A stretch of 64,000 nt of DNA, from NCBI RefSeq assembly GCF_003344785.1, contig NZ_QPMK01000022.1, forward strand, positions 1 to 64,000. The letters run 5' to 3'. The notes below the pieces were generated by a model. It made no database searches. It was not told where the DNA came from and saw only the letters and a list, made by a program, of their open reading frames with translations. Position numbers and translations under genes: made by a program. Source of the stretch: Thalassococcus profundi (GTDB lineage Bacteria > Pseudomonadota > Alphaproteobacteria > Rhodobacterales > Rhodobacteraceae). Below, in pieces: positions 8,675 through 17,739 of the stretch. Numbering within the stretch: position 1 is the first letter of the stretch; each line of letters opens with the position of its first letter.

Positions 8675-8700
8675 GAAGCCCGATCTTCCAACCGGGCTTC
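8675..8700 (-). terminator. Hairpin between the DUF6915 and 100-residue genes
   Basis: GAAGCCCG and CGGGCTTC form a perfect 8-bp stem with a 10-base loop. It lies just after the DUF6915 gene and 40 bp upstream of the next start. It lacks a clear T run, so it is either a weak terminator or part of the leader of the downstream gene. Confidence 0.45.
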
Positions 8701-8735
8701 CATACAGTATTCGTTTGGCAAACGGCCGAGAGCTG

Positions 8736-9197
8736 TCAGGCGCTTTGCGTGGCCCGCGTCGCGCGCGCCGCCATCCAATCTTTCAGGCCAAGAACCGTTC
8801 GTCCGGCGGCGACCTCGGAGGCCCAGGCAACCCTTGGGTCGCCGCAGGGCTCATCGCCGGAATGCCGGTCGATGTGGCCATTGGCCATCCATGGCTCAGG
8901 CTGTATCCGTCGCAGCCAGTCCGCCATGCTCGGGATGCGGCCCTGGCAATCTTCACGGACATGCTGCTCACCGATCCAGCGCACGGGAATGTCCCGACCC
9001 GCGCTATTGGTCAGGGTCAGGCCGAAGACACGTTCGGATTCGAACAGGCCTTGGGAATGATGACGCAAGGCGCGGTGCGTGAAGAGCGCGAGGTGCTCTT
9101 TCGAGGCGTCGAACCAGTCGTGCACGGCCTGATAGTCAGACGGCACCCCGCCGAATTTCCGGGCAGAGCTTTCGGCATGATGAAGCGGATGGGCCAT
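8736..9197 (-). CDS. DUF6915-like plasmid protein
   Basis: This 153-residue protein begins MAHPLHHAESSARKFGG and contains HNW-type residues (VHDWFDASKEH), RALRHHSQG and an RWIGEQHVREDC segment followed by PSMADWLRRIQPEPWM. This matches the DUF6915 pattern, rich in histidine and tryptophan, whose function is unknown. The ATG at 9197 is preferred over 9236 because the conserved N-terminus begins there. The gene starts one base beyond the end of the DUF6878 gene, so the two are an operon. The two families are repeatedly neighbours on rhodobacterial plasmids. Confidence 0.7.
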   Translation of the reverse strand: MAHPLHHAESSARKFGGVPSDYQAVHDWFDASKEHLALFTHRALRHHSQGLFESERVFGLTLTNSAGRDIPVRWIGEQHVREDCQGRIPSMADWLRRIQPEPWMANGHIDRHSGDEPCGDPRVAWASEVAAGRTVLGLKDWMAARATRATQSA

Positions 9198-9198
9198 C

Positions 9199-9585
9199 TC
9201 ACAGCCCCTCGTCATAGCTGTGCGAGCATTCGACATAGCGGTCCGCGTGATCGAGCGTGATGCTGTCTAGTGCTATGTCCCAGGTCAGCGTGCCGTAGCC
9301 GCCCTCGTTGTTTTCGAACCCCGGGTGATGGTGATAGGCGAGCGACCAGGCGAAGTCGCCAACCTCTGTGGCAAGCGGCTCAGGCAGTTGGACCTCTGCA
9401 GGCTGCACCGTCACATCCTCGACATTGCCGGAGTCGCCATAGCCTTCGTATTCGGCAGTGACCCCGCTGATGCCAAGCGCACGTAGTTGCGCGAGCAGCT
9501 CCGTGCGGGATGCCTTCAAGGTGGTTTCACGCTCTGCGCGCCACTGAGCCGCCATTGCGGCATAGTCGATCTGGGGATTGGTCAT
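9199..9585 (-). CDS. DUF6878-like plasmid protein
   Basis: The 128-residue protein has an N-terminal helical stretch (MAAQWRAERETTLKASRTEL) and the characteristic segments EYEGYGDSGNVEDV and YHHHPGFENNEGGYGTLTWD, typical of DUF6878. AGAGGACAGACCC lies before the ATG. It is the first gene of a two-gene unit with the DUF6915 gene. Function is unknown; the conserved acidic, His and Asn residues could form a metal site, but that is speculation. Confidence 0.75.
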   Translation of the reverse strand: MTNPQIDYAAMAAQWRAERETTLKASRTELLAQLRALGISGVTAEYEGYGDSGNVEDVTVQPAEVQLPEPLATEVGDFAWSLAYHHHPGFENNEGGYGTLTWDIALDSITLDHADRYVECSHSYDEGL

Positions 9586-9689
9586 GGGTCTGTCCTCTCA
9601 TCTGAAGTTGGGGGGCTGAGCGTGGCATTGGTCTGCCCGCGCCCCGAAAGCGCAGACCGGTGAAATCCAGATCCGCGACGCCCGACCGG

Positions 9690-9709
9690 AAGCCCGCTTT
9701 GACTTTTCA
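9690..9709 (-). promoter_or_regulatory. Leader motif upstream of the DUF6878-DUF6915 genes
   Basis: AAGCCCGCTTTGACTTTTCA (plus-strand reading) overlaps the stop codon of the methylase-helicase gene and lies ~105 bp upstream of the DUF6878 start. It is nearly identical to the element at 14011-14032. The position in front of a new transcription unit suggests a shared leader or regulator-binding site. Confidence 0.45.
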
Positions 9710-12700
9710 GGCGGCTTGTTCTGCCGCTCTAGCGGCTCGCTGGTCCACGATCCGGGCCAGAATGCTTCCCGTGTCGATCCCGTCCCCATGCGGCAGGAAC
9801 ACCCGCAGCTGGAAGGAGATGATCTCCGTGAAACACCCCATTGCCTTGAGGCCATCAATCATGCCCCGATCCGCACCACCCAGCTCGAGACGCATCTCGC
9901 CTGCGACCCGGCGACGGGTCAGGGTGAGACCCCGGCCCAGATCGACAGGCGCGGTGGTGCCGAGGGCGGCGGTCAACATCTCCTGCGGTGTTTGCGGGTT
10001 GGAAACGAGGAAGCGGGCGCGCAGCGCGGCCGCCCCTTCCTCGCTCAGCGTGCGCCCGATCATGGCGGTCGCCCCGTCGGGCGTGACCCTGTAGATGCGC
10101 TCATTGGTGGTCGGGATGTCCTTCCAGATCGGCAGCAGCAGCCCGGTCAACAGGTAGAGCTTGGTCGTGGTGGTTTTTGGCAGGGATGCGGCCTCGGCAT
10201 CCCAAAGCCGTGCAAACTCGGGCCTGTCGATGTCTTCCCAGGCCGAGGACTCGAACCGTGCCTCTTCGAGATAGTTCGACCCGTTTGGCCGCACCGCCTT
10301 GCGCATGAGCGTGACTATATCCTCGTCATACATCTGCATAGGACGCGCCGAGATGAGCGCCGCGCGTCCCGAAGCACGGTTAACCATCGGTAGCTTGTCG
10401 GGATTGCGCGACATGGCCTCTTTGGCGTCCAGTACATGGACTGGGTCGGTCACCTCGAGCCCGATGATCCGCGTCACGGCGCCGGACTTTGGGCAGGTCC
10501 AGAGATCCTCTGTGGAGACCTGTTCGATCTTTTGGCCACGCAGGGTTTCCACGCCGAAATCGAGCGTGCCCGCCGCGCGCGCCCGTTCGGTCTGATCAGC
10601 GATCCGGCGCATGAACTCGGCAAAGAGCGCTTTCTGCATGTGGATGGGAAGGGCCAGAACCCGGTTGAGAAACCGCTGGATCGGGGGAAGCTCCTCAAGG
10701 AGCACCCCGTCCTTGTCGATCAGCCGCAGGGCCGTCCAGTCGGTGAAGCTCTCGTAGCTCATCGCCTCAGCGCGCCCGGCGGCAAGATCGGCGAAATACC
10801 CACGTAGTGCGGCCCGCGCGATCGGGCTTTCGAGATTGTCCTCCTCCCGGAACATGCCCTGCGAGCCGGTCTCGCGCTGACCCTTGGTCAAGGCCCCCAG
10901 CTGGTCGAGGCGCTTGGCTATAGTCGAGGTGAAGCGTTTCTCGCCATGCACATCGGAGGTGCAGACCCGGAAGAAGGGCGCGCTGACCTGGGCAGAGCGA
11001 TGCGTGCGGCCGAGCCCCTGAATGGCCGCATCGGCGCGCCAGCCGGGCTCCAGTAGATAGTGCCGCCGCCGTTTCTGGTTCTTCGCCGTTTGGGCCGCAT
11101 GGTAAGATCGGCCCGTGCCGCCTGCATCGGAGAAGATCAGGATATCCTTTTCGCCGTCCATGAAGGCTTGGGTCTCGGATGAATTGCTGCTGGCGGCGCG
11201 CTTTTCGATGAAGAGGTGGCCATCCTCGGCCTTCAAAGGGCGGATGGACCGACCCGTGACCTCTGCGACGGCCTCGTCGCCAAAAGCCCAGAGGATCTGA
11301 TCGAGCGCCGAGGGGATCGGGGCGAGCGTCATCAACTCCATCATGGCCGCATCGCGCAGGGCGAGCGCCTCGCGCGAGACAACGAGCGCGCCGGTCTCAT
11401 CCCGCAAAGGTTCCGCCACCATATTGCCGTCAATTTCCACAAGCTTTTGCGCATGAATCGGGAAGGCCTGTTCGAGGTATCCCAGGACGTAGTCGCGCGG
11501 CGTTAGCGCGCCCTCGACCAGCTCGTCCTCCGGGTCCATCGTCTCAAGCCGACGTTTCAGCAGGCTTTCGCCTGTAGAGACCACCTGGATGACGCAAGCC
11601 TTGCCCGCCGCCAGATCGTCCTTGATCGCGCGGATGATGGTCGGGGCTTTCATGCCCATCAGGAGATGGTTGAAGAAGCGCTGCTGCGTGCTCTCGAAGC
11701 GGGACTTGGCCGAGGCGCGAGCGGCCGAGGCATTGGTCTCTCCCGAAGCATCATTGACGCCGGTCGCGGTCAGTGCCGCCTCGAGATTTTGATGGATCGT
11801 GCGAAACGCACCCGCATAGGCGTCGTAGATCTCGATCTGGGCCGGGGTGAGCGCGTGTTCGAGCACGTCATACTCCACGCCGTCGAAGCTGAGGGCGCGG
11901 GCCGTGTAGAGCCCGAGCGTCTTGAGATCGCGGGCAACCACCTCCATGGCGGCGACACCGCCGGCTTCCATCGCCGAGACGAAACTCTCGCGGCTCGGGA
12001 AAGGGTATTCGGGGCCTTGCCCCCAGAGACCGAGACGCGCGGCATAGGCCAGGTTGTGCACGCTCGTGGCGCCCGTGGCCGAGATATAGAAGACGCGAGC
12101 GCGCGGCGCGGCCAGTTGCAGCCGGAGGCCAGCAAGGCCCTGCTGGGAGGGTTTGACCCCCCTGCCCTGCCCAGACCCTGCCGCGTTCTGCATGGCATGA
12201 GCTTCATCGAAAGCCAGCACGCCGTCGAACCCCTCGCCCATCCAGTCGAGGATCTGGCTCAATCGCGTGGTGCCGCATTTGCCCGCGGACCGCAGCGTGG
12301 CGTAGGTGACAAAAAGGATACCGTCGCCCATTGGGACGGGCTGGTCCGGTTTCCATTTGGAAAGCGGCTGAATGTCGGCAGGCGAGCCGCCGAGATCAGT
12401 CCAGTCGCGGATCGCGTCCTCGATGAGCGTGGCGGATTTGGAGACCCAGATCGCCTTCCTGCGCCCGGCCAGCCAGTTCACGAGAATGAGCCCCGCGCAT
12501 TCGCGCCCCTTGCCGCAACCGGTGCCGTCGCCGAGGAAATACCCGAGGCGATAGGCCCGTGTGTCCGGATCATCATCGGCGCGCGTCAGCTTGGTCTGGT
12601 CATCATCGATGGTAAACCGACCGGGCAGGTCGCGCCCATGGGCGTCATGCGCCATGATGATGGTCTCGAGCTGCGCCTCGGAGAGATGTCCCTCCTCGAT

Positions 12701-13969
12701 CAACCGTGCGGGCAGTCGCAAGTCATCACTGCCCGTGTTTGAGGGCATGGGCGGGGCAACCGAGGCCATGGCGATGCTTTCAACGAGCGGCGTGGGACGT
12801 TCCTGCGCACCCGCGATCTCGATCCGTTGCGGGCGGTAGCGCGCATAGATGTCCGAGACGGGCGTGTTGTCGCGCGGGACATCGAAGCTTGTGAAGCTGA
12901 GCGGGATGGCAGCATTGGCCCGGGGTTTGGAGGCGGCAACAGGCGCAGCGACGGTCTTGCGCGGGGCAGATGATGGAACGGTCGGCCGAGCATGAGGGAT
13001 CGCTTCAGCCCGTTGGGCAAGGCGCATCTCGGGCCGGGTTGCGGCCACAGCGTCGACATATGCCAAGGCTTCATCCAGATCCCGCACAGGGACGCGGATC
13101 ATCTCACCGTCTTCCTGCACCTTGTCGAAGACCATCAGCTGGGTTTCGACAGATGTTCCGAGCTTGCGGTAGACCTGCCCCGGCATCGTCAACGCCAAGC
13201 GCGGCGTCAGGAGACCGCAGGCGCGTGACCAATGCGCGGCATCGCGTTCGGGCGTGAACCCCGGCGGCATGATCGCCACCAGCCGCCCACCGGGCGCGAG
13301 ACGCTTTGCAGCCGCGATGAGATGTTTGGCGGCGATGTGCTTGTCCCGCGACCGATCGACCGAGGAGGCGAAGGGCGGATTCATCACCACGACGTCGGGT
13401 AGAACCGGCGTCTGCAGCAGATCATCGATATGCTCGCCGTCATGGCCTGTGACCTCTCCGCCGAAAACCGCGCGTAGGAGGCGCTGGCGAAAGGGGTCGA
13501 TCTCGTTGAGCAAAAGCGTGGCACCGGCCCGGGCGGCAAAAGCGGCCAGTGCACCGGTGCCAGCCGAGGGCTCCAGAACGGTCTCGCCCTTGCGGATCGC
13601 CGTGGCCTGCAAGACCAGCGCCGCAAATGGCAGCGGCGTGGAAAACTGCTGCAGCCGGATCTGCTGCTCGGAGCGGCGGGTTTCCGTAAGTAGACGTGAG
13701 GCGAGGAGTTTTGCGTTGGCGATGTCTGCTGTGGCACCGGCCCCACGCAGAAGCACCTGGATGGCCGCTGCCTGCATCATGTCATAGGCCATGCGCCAGT
13801 CCCAGGCGCCACCGGCATCGCTGCCATGAAACGTCTCGCGCATGATACGCGCGAGCGCTGAACTGCGCAGGGGCTGGTCATCGACCTCCGTGCCGATTTG
13901 CGCGAGGGCAGAGGCGAGATCGGCTTCGGAGATTGCGAGAGCCGGGTTGGCCGTTCTGGGTTTGGACAT
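9707..13969 (-). CDS. DNA methylase fused to strawberry-notch family helicase
   Basis: A 1,420-residue protein with two parts. The N-terminal part is a Rossmann methyltransferase domain: the SAM-binding motif VLEPSAGTGALAAFAARAG and the adenine-methylase motif NPPF at residues 197-200. The larger C-terminal part is a strawberry-notch-type superfamily 2 helicase with Walker A GDGTGCGKGR (480-489), DEAH box at 588-591 and a helicase C-lobe around ARTHRSAQ-like LGRTHRSAQVSAPF. It probably binds and remodels nucleic acid or protein-DNA complexes while methylating adenine. The start at 13969 follows GGAAAATCCCC. It is a hallmark large gene of rhodobacterial and sphingomonad plasmids; its physiological role is undefined. 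Confidence 0.85.
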   Translation of the reverse strand: MSKPRTANPALAISEADLASALAQIGTEVDDQPLRSSALARIMRETFHGSDAGGAWDWRMAYDMMQAAAIQVLLRGAGATADIANAKLLASRLLTETRRSEQQIRLQQFSTPLPFAALVLQATAIRKGETVLEPSAGTGALAAFAARAGATLLLNEIDPFRQRLLRAVFGGEVTGHDGEHIDDLLQTPVLPDVVVMNPPFASSVDRSRDKHIAAKHLIAAAKRLAPGGRLVAIMPPGFTPERDAAHWSRACGLLTPRLALTMPGQVYRKLGTSVETQLMVFDKVQEDGEMIRVPVRDLDEALAYVDAVAATRPEMRLAQRAEAIPHARPTVPSSAPRKTVAAPVAASKPRANAAIPLSFTSFDVPRDNTPVSDIYARYRPQRIEIAGAQERPTPLVESIAMASVAPPMPSNTGSDDLRLPARLIEEGHLSEAQLETIIMAHDAHGRDLPGRFTIDDDQTKLTRADDDPDTRAYRLGYFLGDGTGCGKGRECAGLILVNWLAGRRKAIWVSKSATLIEDAIRDWTDLGGSPADIQPLSKWKPDQPVPMGDGILFVTYATLRSAGKCGTTRLSQILDWMGEGFDGVLAFDEAHAMQNAAGSGQGRGVKPSQQGLAGLRLQLAAPRARVFYISATGATSVHNLAYAARLGLWGQGPEYPFPSRESFVSAMEAGGVAAMEVVARDLKTLGLYTARALSFDGVEYDVLEHALTPAQIEIYDAYAGAFRTIHQNLEAALTATGVNDASGETNASAARASAKSRFESTQQRFFNHLLMGMKAPTIIRAIKDDLAAGKACVIQVVSTGESLLKRRLETMDPEDELVEGALTPRDYVLGYLEQAFPIHAQKLVEIDGNMVAEPLRDETGALVVSREALALRDAAMMELMTLAPIPSALDQILWAFGDEAVAEVTGRSIRPLKAEDGHLFIEKRAASSNSSETQAFMDGEKDILIFSDAGGTGRSYHAAQTAKNQKRRRHYLLEPGWRADAAIQGLGRTHRSAQVSAPFFRVCTSDVHGEKRFTSTIAKRLDQLGALTKGQRETGSQGMFREEDNLESPIARAALRGYFADLAAGRAEAMSYESFTDWTALRLIDKDGVLLEELPPIQRFLNRVLALPIHMQKALFAEFMRRIADQTERARAAGTLDFGVETLRGQKIEQVSTEDLWTCPKSGAVTRIIGLEVTDPVHVLDAKEAMSRNPDKLPMVNRASGRAALISARPMQMYDEDIVTLMRKAVRPNGSNYLEEARFESSAWEDIDRPEFARLWDAEAASLPKTTTTKLYLLTGLLLPIWKDIPTTNERIYRVTPDGATAMIGRTLSEEGAAALRARFLVSNPQTPQEMLTAALGTTAPVDLGRGLTLTRRRVAGEMRLELGGADRGMIDGLKAMGCFTEIISFQLRVFLPHGDGIDTGSILARIVDQRAARAAEQAA

Positions 13970-14010
13970 GGGGATTTTCCTTTGGATCAGGGTCTGAGTT
14001 CCAAAGGACA

Positions 14011-14032
14011 AAAAGCCCGCTTTCGCTTTTCA
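14011..14032 (-). promoter_or_regulatory. Leader motif upstream of the methylase-helicase gene
   Basis: The plus-strand sequence AAAAGCCCGCTTTCGCTTTT followed by CA lies 42 bp upstream of the gene start. On the minus strand AAAAGC and GCTTTT can pair with a T run after them, so it can act as a small terminator for the gene at 14073. It is the best copy of the element repeated at 9690 and, more loosely, 8299 and 19631. Confidence 0.45.
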
Positions 14033-14072
14033 GGGTGACGGGGGTCAGACCGCGCTGCCCCCCAAGGCTTGG

Positions 14073-14225
14073 TCAGGACTTGGGTTCGACCTGCCGCTTC
14101 GCATCAATCAATGCCTGTGCGGCCTGCATCACCTGAACCTGAGATGTTCCCGAGCGTGCATCCTCCAGCGCGGCCTGCACCTGCGCGCAAAACCACGTGT
14201 CATAAGAATTCGCTTCAGCGGCCAC
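14073..14225 (-). CDS. Small antitoxin-like protein
   Basis: Fifty residues from a GTG start, VAAEANSYDTWFCAQVQAAL onward, ending in ALIDAKRQVEPKS. The D-x-WF-x-A-x-VQ-x-AL and MQAAQALIDAK segments resemble the C-terminal half of RelB/DinJ-type antitoxins. The start overlaps the upstream 54-residue gene by 11 bp, giving a coupled pair. No toxin partner of the RelE type follows, so the antitoxin reading is tentative; it may be a solitary regulator or stability peptide. Confidence 0.45.
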   Translation of the reverse strand: MAAEANSYDTWFCAQVQAALEDARSGTSQVQVMQAAQALIDAKRQVEPKS

Positions 14226-14379
14226 GGAAATGCTCCTCGAGCCCGATATCCAGCAGCTTGCCGAGGTCATCGGGCATGTCTGCAACGCGCACAGCAATTG
14301 GGAAACGGTGCCCCGTCAGGTCAGGCGCGCATTGCTCCTCTAGCCCGAGGTGCTGCCTATCCTTTTCCGTCTCATTCAT
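14215..14379 (-). CDS. Small protein coupled to the antitoxin-like gene
   Basis: This encodes 54 residues starting MNETEKDRQHLGLEEQCAPD, preceded by GGAGAAAGCACA. It is acidic, soluble and has no recognisable motif; the middle HRFPIAVRVADMPDDLGKLL looks like a small alpha/beta fold. It overlaps the next gene (14073-14225) by 11 bp, and the pair lies between the prlF-yhaV operon and the methylase-helicase. Function unknown. Confidence 0.45.
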   Translation of the reverse strand: MNETEKDRQHLGLEEQCAPDLTGHRFPIAVRVADMPDDLGKLLDIGLEEHFRGR

Positions 14380-14473
14380 TGTGCTTTCTCCGACCGCATT
14401 ATCAGCCGATGCTACATCTTCGAGCGTGGCGTCGTAAACGATAATGCCAAAGGGTCACAGCAAGCTGGCCCAC

Positions 14474-14992
14474 TTACCGATCGGGCACCGCTTCAAGGGA
14501 TTTCTCGAATCGCTTGCCTGCCGCTGCAGCTTCTTTCAAGAGCGCGTCGAAATTGTCAGGTGGGTTGCCATCTTCCAGCATCCCTTTGAACGTCGCATAG
14601 GCATCCGTCTTGCTGCCATAGGCGCGCAGGGTCTTGTCGTCGTTCACCCATGCCACCACGATGACCTTCGCATCGCTGTTGAACCGGTAGAACAGCCGAT
14701 ACTGCTGGAAGAATTTCGCCCGGAACCAGTGCTTGCGGTGATCGCCGAGTGTGCCGCCTTGCCGGAAGGCGGCGGCACCCGGATCTGCCGGTATGGCCTC
14801 GGTGACCAGCTTGAAGATGGCGGCCAGCCGTTTCGTCGGGTTTTTCTTGTGCCAGGTCTTGGGATCGCGTGCCTTACGCACCTCGACCTCCTCGACCAGC
14901 CCTTCGAGCTGGTCCAGAAAGAGTGGGTGCGCATAAATCGACCATCCATTCACGACAAGGGGCGCTTGGGCGGGCACGCTATCGCCGCTCAT
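14474..14992 (-). CDS. yhaV: YhaV-family ribonuclease toxin
   Basis: The 172-residue protein matches YhaV across its length: VNGWSIYAHPLFLDQLEGL, KRLAAIFKLVTEAIP, the core FRQGGTLGDHRKHWFRAKFF and AWVNDDKTLRAYGSKTDAY. YhaV is a RelE-superfamily ribosome-dependent RNase that blocks translation. It follows prlF with an ATGA overlap, the normal antitoxin-toxin order of the PrlF-YhaV system. The role here is most simply plasmid addiction. All conserved segments are present, so it should be active. Confidence 0.9.
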   Translation of the reverse strand: MSGDSVPAQAPLVVNGWSIYAHPLFLDQLEGLVEEVEVRKARDPKTWHKKNPTKRLAAIFKLVTEAIPADPGAAAFRQGGTLGDHRKHWFRAKFFQQYRLFYRFNSDAKVIVVAWVNDDKTLRAYGSKTDAYATFKGMLEDGNPPDNFDALLKEAAAAGKRFEKSLEAVPDR

Positions 14993-15315
14993 TCATCCTC
15001 GAGCGATAGCGGCGCATCGAGATCGACATCAACGTCTCCGACCAGTGCTGCAAGACGGTCATGCAAAGCCCCATCGAACGCCCGAATGCGGTCGGGATGC
15101 GCCTTGATATCGGCCTCGACAAAATCGAGAAAGGCTCCGAGCACGGGATCTTCCTCGTCGCTGCGCACGGGCTCGATATAGACCCTGCCACTCGGCTCGG
15201 TGCAGTAACGAATCTGGTCGCCCTTGCCCAGCTTGAGTTGCTTGCGAACACCCGCCGGCACGGTCGTCTGATACCGATCCGTGAGTTTCGAGACATCTTG
15301 TGCGAGCGCTGTCAT
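14989..15315 (-). CDS. prlF: PrlF-type antitoxin
   Basis: This 108-residue protein starts with an AbrB/SpoVT-like swapped-hairpin DNA-binding domain (KLTDRYQTTVPAGVRKQLKL, about residues 9-28) and ends in an acidic tail (DVDVDLDAPLSLEDE) likely to bind the toxin. The ATG at 15315 has CAGGAGACTGCC before it. It precedes yhaV with a 4-bp overlap. PrlF antitoxins neutralise YhaV and repress their own operon; an operator should lie in the 15316-15400 leader, where no clear palindrome was spotted. Confidence 0.85.
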   Translation of the reverse strand: MTALAQDVSKLTDRYQTTVPAGVRKQLKLGKGDQIRYCTEPSGRVYIEPVRSDEEDPVLGAFLDFVEADIKAHPDRIRAFDGALHDRLAALVGDVDVDLDAPLSLEDE

Positions 15316-15379
15316 GGCAGTCTCCTGAAAGAGAGGGATCTTTGCTGCCTGCGATAGGTAATGCATTTGCATTGCCTTG

Positions 15380-16483
15380 TCAAGACAAGCCGCAGCATCT
15401 GCTGTCGCCGGGCAGGTCGATGACCCGTCCGGCGCAGGACCTAATTTCGCCTCGCCAGGAACTCCGCCAGCACCGGGCTGGCAGCACCTTTCGCGGAGCT
15501 GAGTAGCTCCGAGCCCGCGAGCGAGGCTTTCGACAGGCGCACGAGCCCGCCGGTTTCCTCGATGCGGTAGCAGCGGCGTTTTTGCCGACCCCGCCTGTAG
15601 TGGGTCGCGGTGACGATCTGGCAGGTGCTGCCATCGGTGAGGAGCCGCGTGCGCCCTCCTCTTTGACGGTGTCCTCGGGGCGGACGAGGCCAACATGGAG
15701 CGTGATCTGCCCACCCTGCCACGAGGCGATCACCCCAGACCGTGCGAGGTCCTCGGCGCTGTAGGCCTCCTGCAGATCGCGGGCTTCCTCTTCCAACGTG
15801 TCCACGCGCTCGTAAAGGGCGTTGTAGGCACCGTCCTCGAGCCCCTCATCCTCCATCTCGAGCTGCAATTTCTCGAGCTCGGCGGTGATCTCGTCGATGC
15901 GCTTCTGGGCGGCTTCATCCGGCTCGATCGGGCCGGGATAGACGCGGCCGTAGTCAGCCATGGTCGCGTAATCATAGCGGACCATCGCATCGGCCCAGGC
16001 AAAGCCCAGCTTCATACGCGCCTCTTCGGCGGCGGCCCCGAGCTTCTCGAGCAGGATGGTCTCGACCAGTGCTACATCCTCGAGCACGGAATGTTCTTCC
16101 AGAAGATCAGCCGCGACAGCACCGCCACGCGCCTCGTAGTCTTCGCGCACGAAAGCCCCGATATCGTCGCTGACCTGCACCCCGCGGGATTTGAGCGCCT
16201 GACGGACGGTATAGGCCTGCAGATAGCCGCCGTCTTTCGTGAGCGCCTCGAAGACCTCGCGCTGCGCCTCCTGGCTCGGATGCTCAGCAAAGGCCTTCAT
16301 CGTGTCGAGCGTGATCACCTTGCCCCGAGCCGCGGCGCGGATGTCGGGGTGGATCAGGCCATAGCGCAACCGGCCTTTCACGGCGGCCACCGTGGTGCCG
16401 AAGGTTTTTGCAATGGTCTCCGGCGTCTGGCCGTCGACCTCCATCATCCGGGCGAAGGCCTCGAACTCGTCGATCGCGTTCAT
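15380..16483 (-). pseudogene. ParB/Spo0J-like plasmid protein, N-terminus lost and C-terminus frameshifted
   Basis: The surviving frame begins MNAIDEFEAFARMMEVDGQ, which in intact relatives is the middle of the protein, right after the ParB nuclease/CTPase-like domain; the ~100-residue N-terminal domain is absent. It keeps the ParB HTH (ETIAKTFGTTVAAVKGRLRY) and a long acidic helical region. After VRPEDTVKEEG (about 15660) the frame turns into low-complexity Arg/Ala/Ser, while the next frame reads RLLTDGSTCQIVTATHYRRG to a stop at 15441, indicating an indel near 15650-15668. IS110 lies immediately upstream, which explains the 5' loss. Not orthologous to repB below. Confidence 0.75.
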
Positions 16484-16704
16484 GGGGGCTTCGCTCTTCC
16501 GTCCGTAGTCAGCCTCATAGCTGCCACTCTATGCCTGGTCCAAATCTGGTCCTGGGTGCCCATCTTTCCCGCGTATTCAGCATTTGCTGATAACTTGCGG
16601 GCCTTCGGCATCTCCAGGAACCTCGTCCCGGCAAGGGACCTCGACGTACCTGTCATGAGGCGCAGCTCAACCCTCCGCTCTGAATTGTCCTTGAAGCTTC
16701 CCGC

Positions 16705-17736
16705 TCATGCAGTCGCGCCGGAGTTCTGCGTGTAGCGGAACGGCGTGCCGTCTATCCACATGCGGTGCAAGACGACGCCAATGCGTCGAGCAAGTGCAAT
16801 CATGGCCCTCTTCGCTCCACGCCTGTGCGCTACTTTAAGTGCCCAAGATTGCAGCCAGTTCGGGGCACCACGGTGCATCAGGATCATCGCTGCCTGATAC
16901 AACGCGGTTCGAAGCCCGCGATCACCGGCTCGCGTGATTTGTCCAACGATGTCCATCTCTCCGGATTGCGTGCGCCTTGGCGTAAGCCCCGCCCACGGTC
17001 CGACATCCTTCGACCGCGCAAAGCGGGTCGGATCATCAATCGCAGATTTGACCGTCAGGGCGACGATCGGACCGACACCTGGCATCGTCATCATCAAACG
17101 GCAAACATCGTCGTGTTTTGCCAGACCCGCGATTTTGGCATCCAAGTCAGCCAACTCGGTGCGCAACTGGGAACGCGCGCGCAGAAGAGCCTCAGTCGAC
17201 GCGGACAGGATCTCATTCTGCTCAACCAGTTCCCTCACCCGGGCCTCGTACCTAATCCGGGTGACATGCCCCAGCTTCATGCCAAAGTTTCGCAGAACAC
17301 CCCGCATCGAAAGCTCAAGGTTGATGATGGCCTGCTGAACTGACTTGCGCGCCGTCAGCAACGCGCGGATTTCCTGGGAGGACACAGATTTGCGGTGCAC
17401 GGGCCTGTACCATCCCATTTGAAGCAAGCGCGCAATGCCCTGGGCATCGCGCCTGTCGGTCTTGATCGGCATGGCTTTCAAGGCTGCCTTCACTAATCGT
17501 GTTTCCATCATGACCACGTCAAAGCCAGCTTCTTCCATTTCCTTGCTCAGCCATTGGGACAAAGGTCCGGCTTCAAGCCCGATCGCATCGATCGAATATG
17601 ACAATGACGCTATTGCACGTACCAATGCCTCAGGCTCGCTCTCCGCCTGCAATTCTTCAACGATCCTCCCCTGTGGCCCCAGCACACAAATCGCCGTGCT
17701 TGCCAGAGATACATCCAATCCGATAAATACATTCAT
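16705..17736 (-). CDS. IS110-family DEDD transposase
   Basis: The 343-residue protein has the RuvC-like DEDD domain (FIGLDVSLAST, IGLEAGPLSQWL and KTDRRDAQGIARLL, supplying Asp, Glu, Asp, Asp) and the C-terminal Transposase_20 domain (MPGVGPIVALTVKSAIDDP, then GPWAGLTPRRTQSGE with the conserved serine region). IS110 recombinases insert DNA under guidance of a bridge RNA from the element's own non-coding end. The length is normal for the family and no lesion is seen, so the copy may still be active. Confidence 0.9.
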   Translation of the reverse strand: MNVFIGLDVSLASTAICVLGPQGRIVEELQAESEPEALVRAIASLSYSIDAIGLEAGPLSQWLSKEMEEAGFDVVMMETRLVKAALKAMPIKTDRRDAQGIARLLQMGWYRPVHRKSVSSQEIRALLTARKSVQQAIINLELSMRGVLRNFGMKLGHVTRIRYEARVRELVEQNEILSASTEALLRARSQLRTELADLDAKIAGLAKHDDVCRLMMTMPGVGPIVALTVKSAIDDPTRFARSKDVGPWAGLTPRRTQSGEMDIVGQITRAGDRGLRTALYQAAMILMHRGAPNWLQSWALKVAHRRGAKRAMIALARRIGVVLHRMWIDGTPFRYTQNSGATA

Positions 17737-17739
17737 GTC

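Noticed and set aside
11666-12742. Long plus-strand open frame opposite the methylase-helicase gene
   Set aside because: It lies antisense to clear helicase motifs, lacks recognisable domains, and reflects high GC codon structure of the minus-strand gene.
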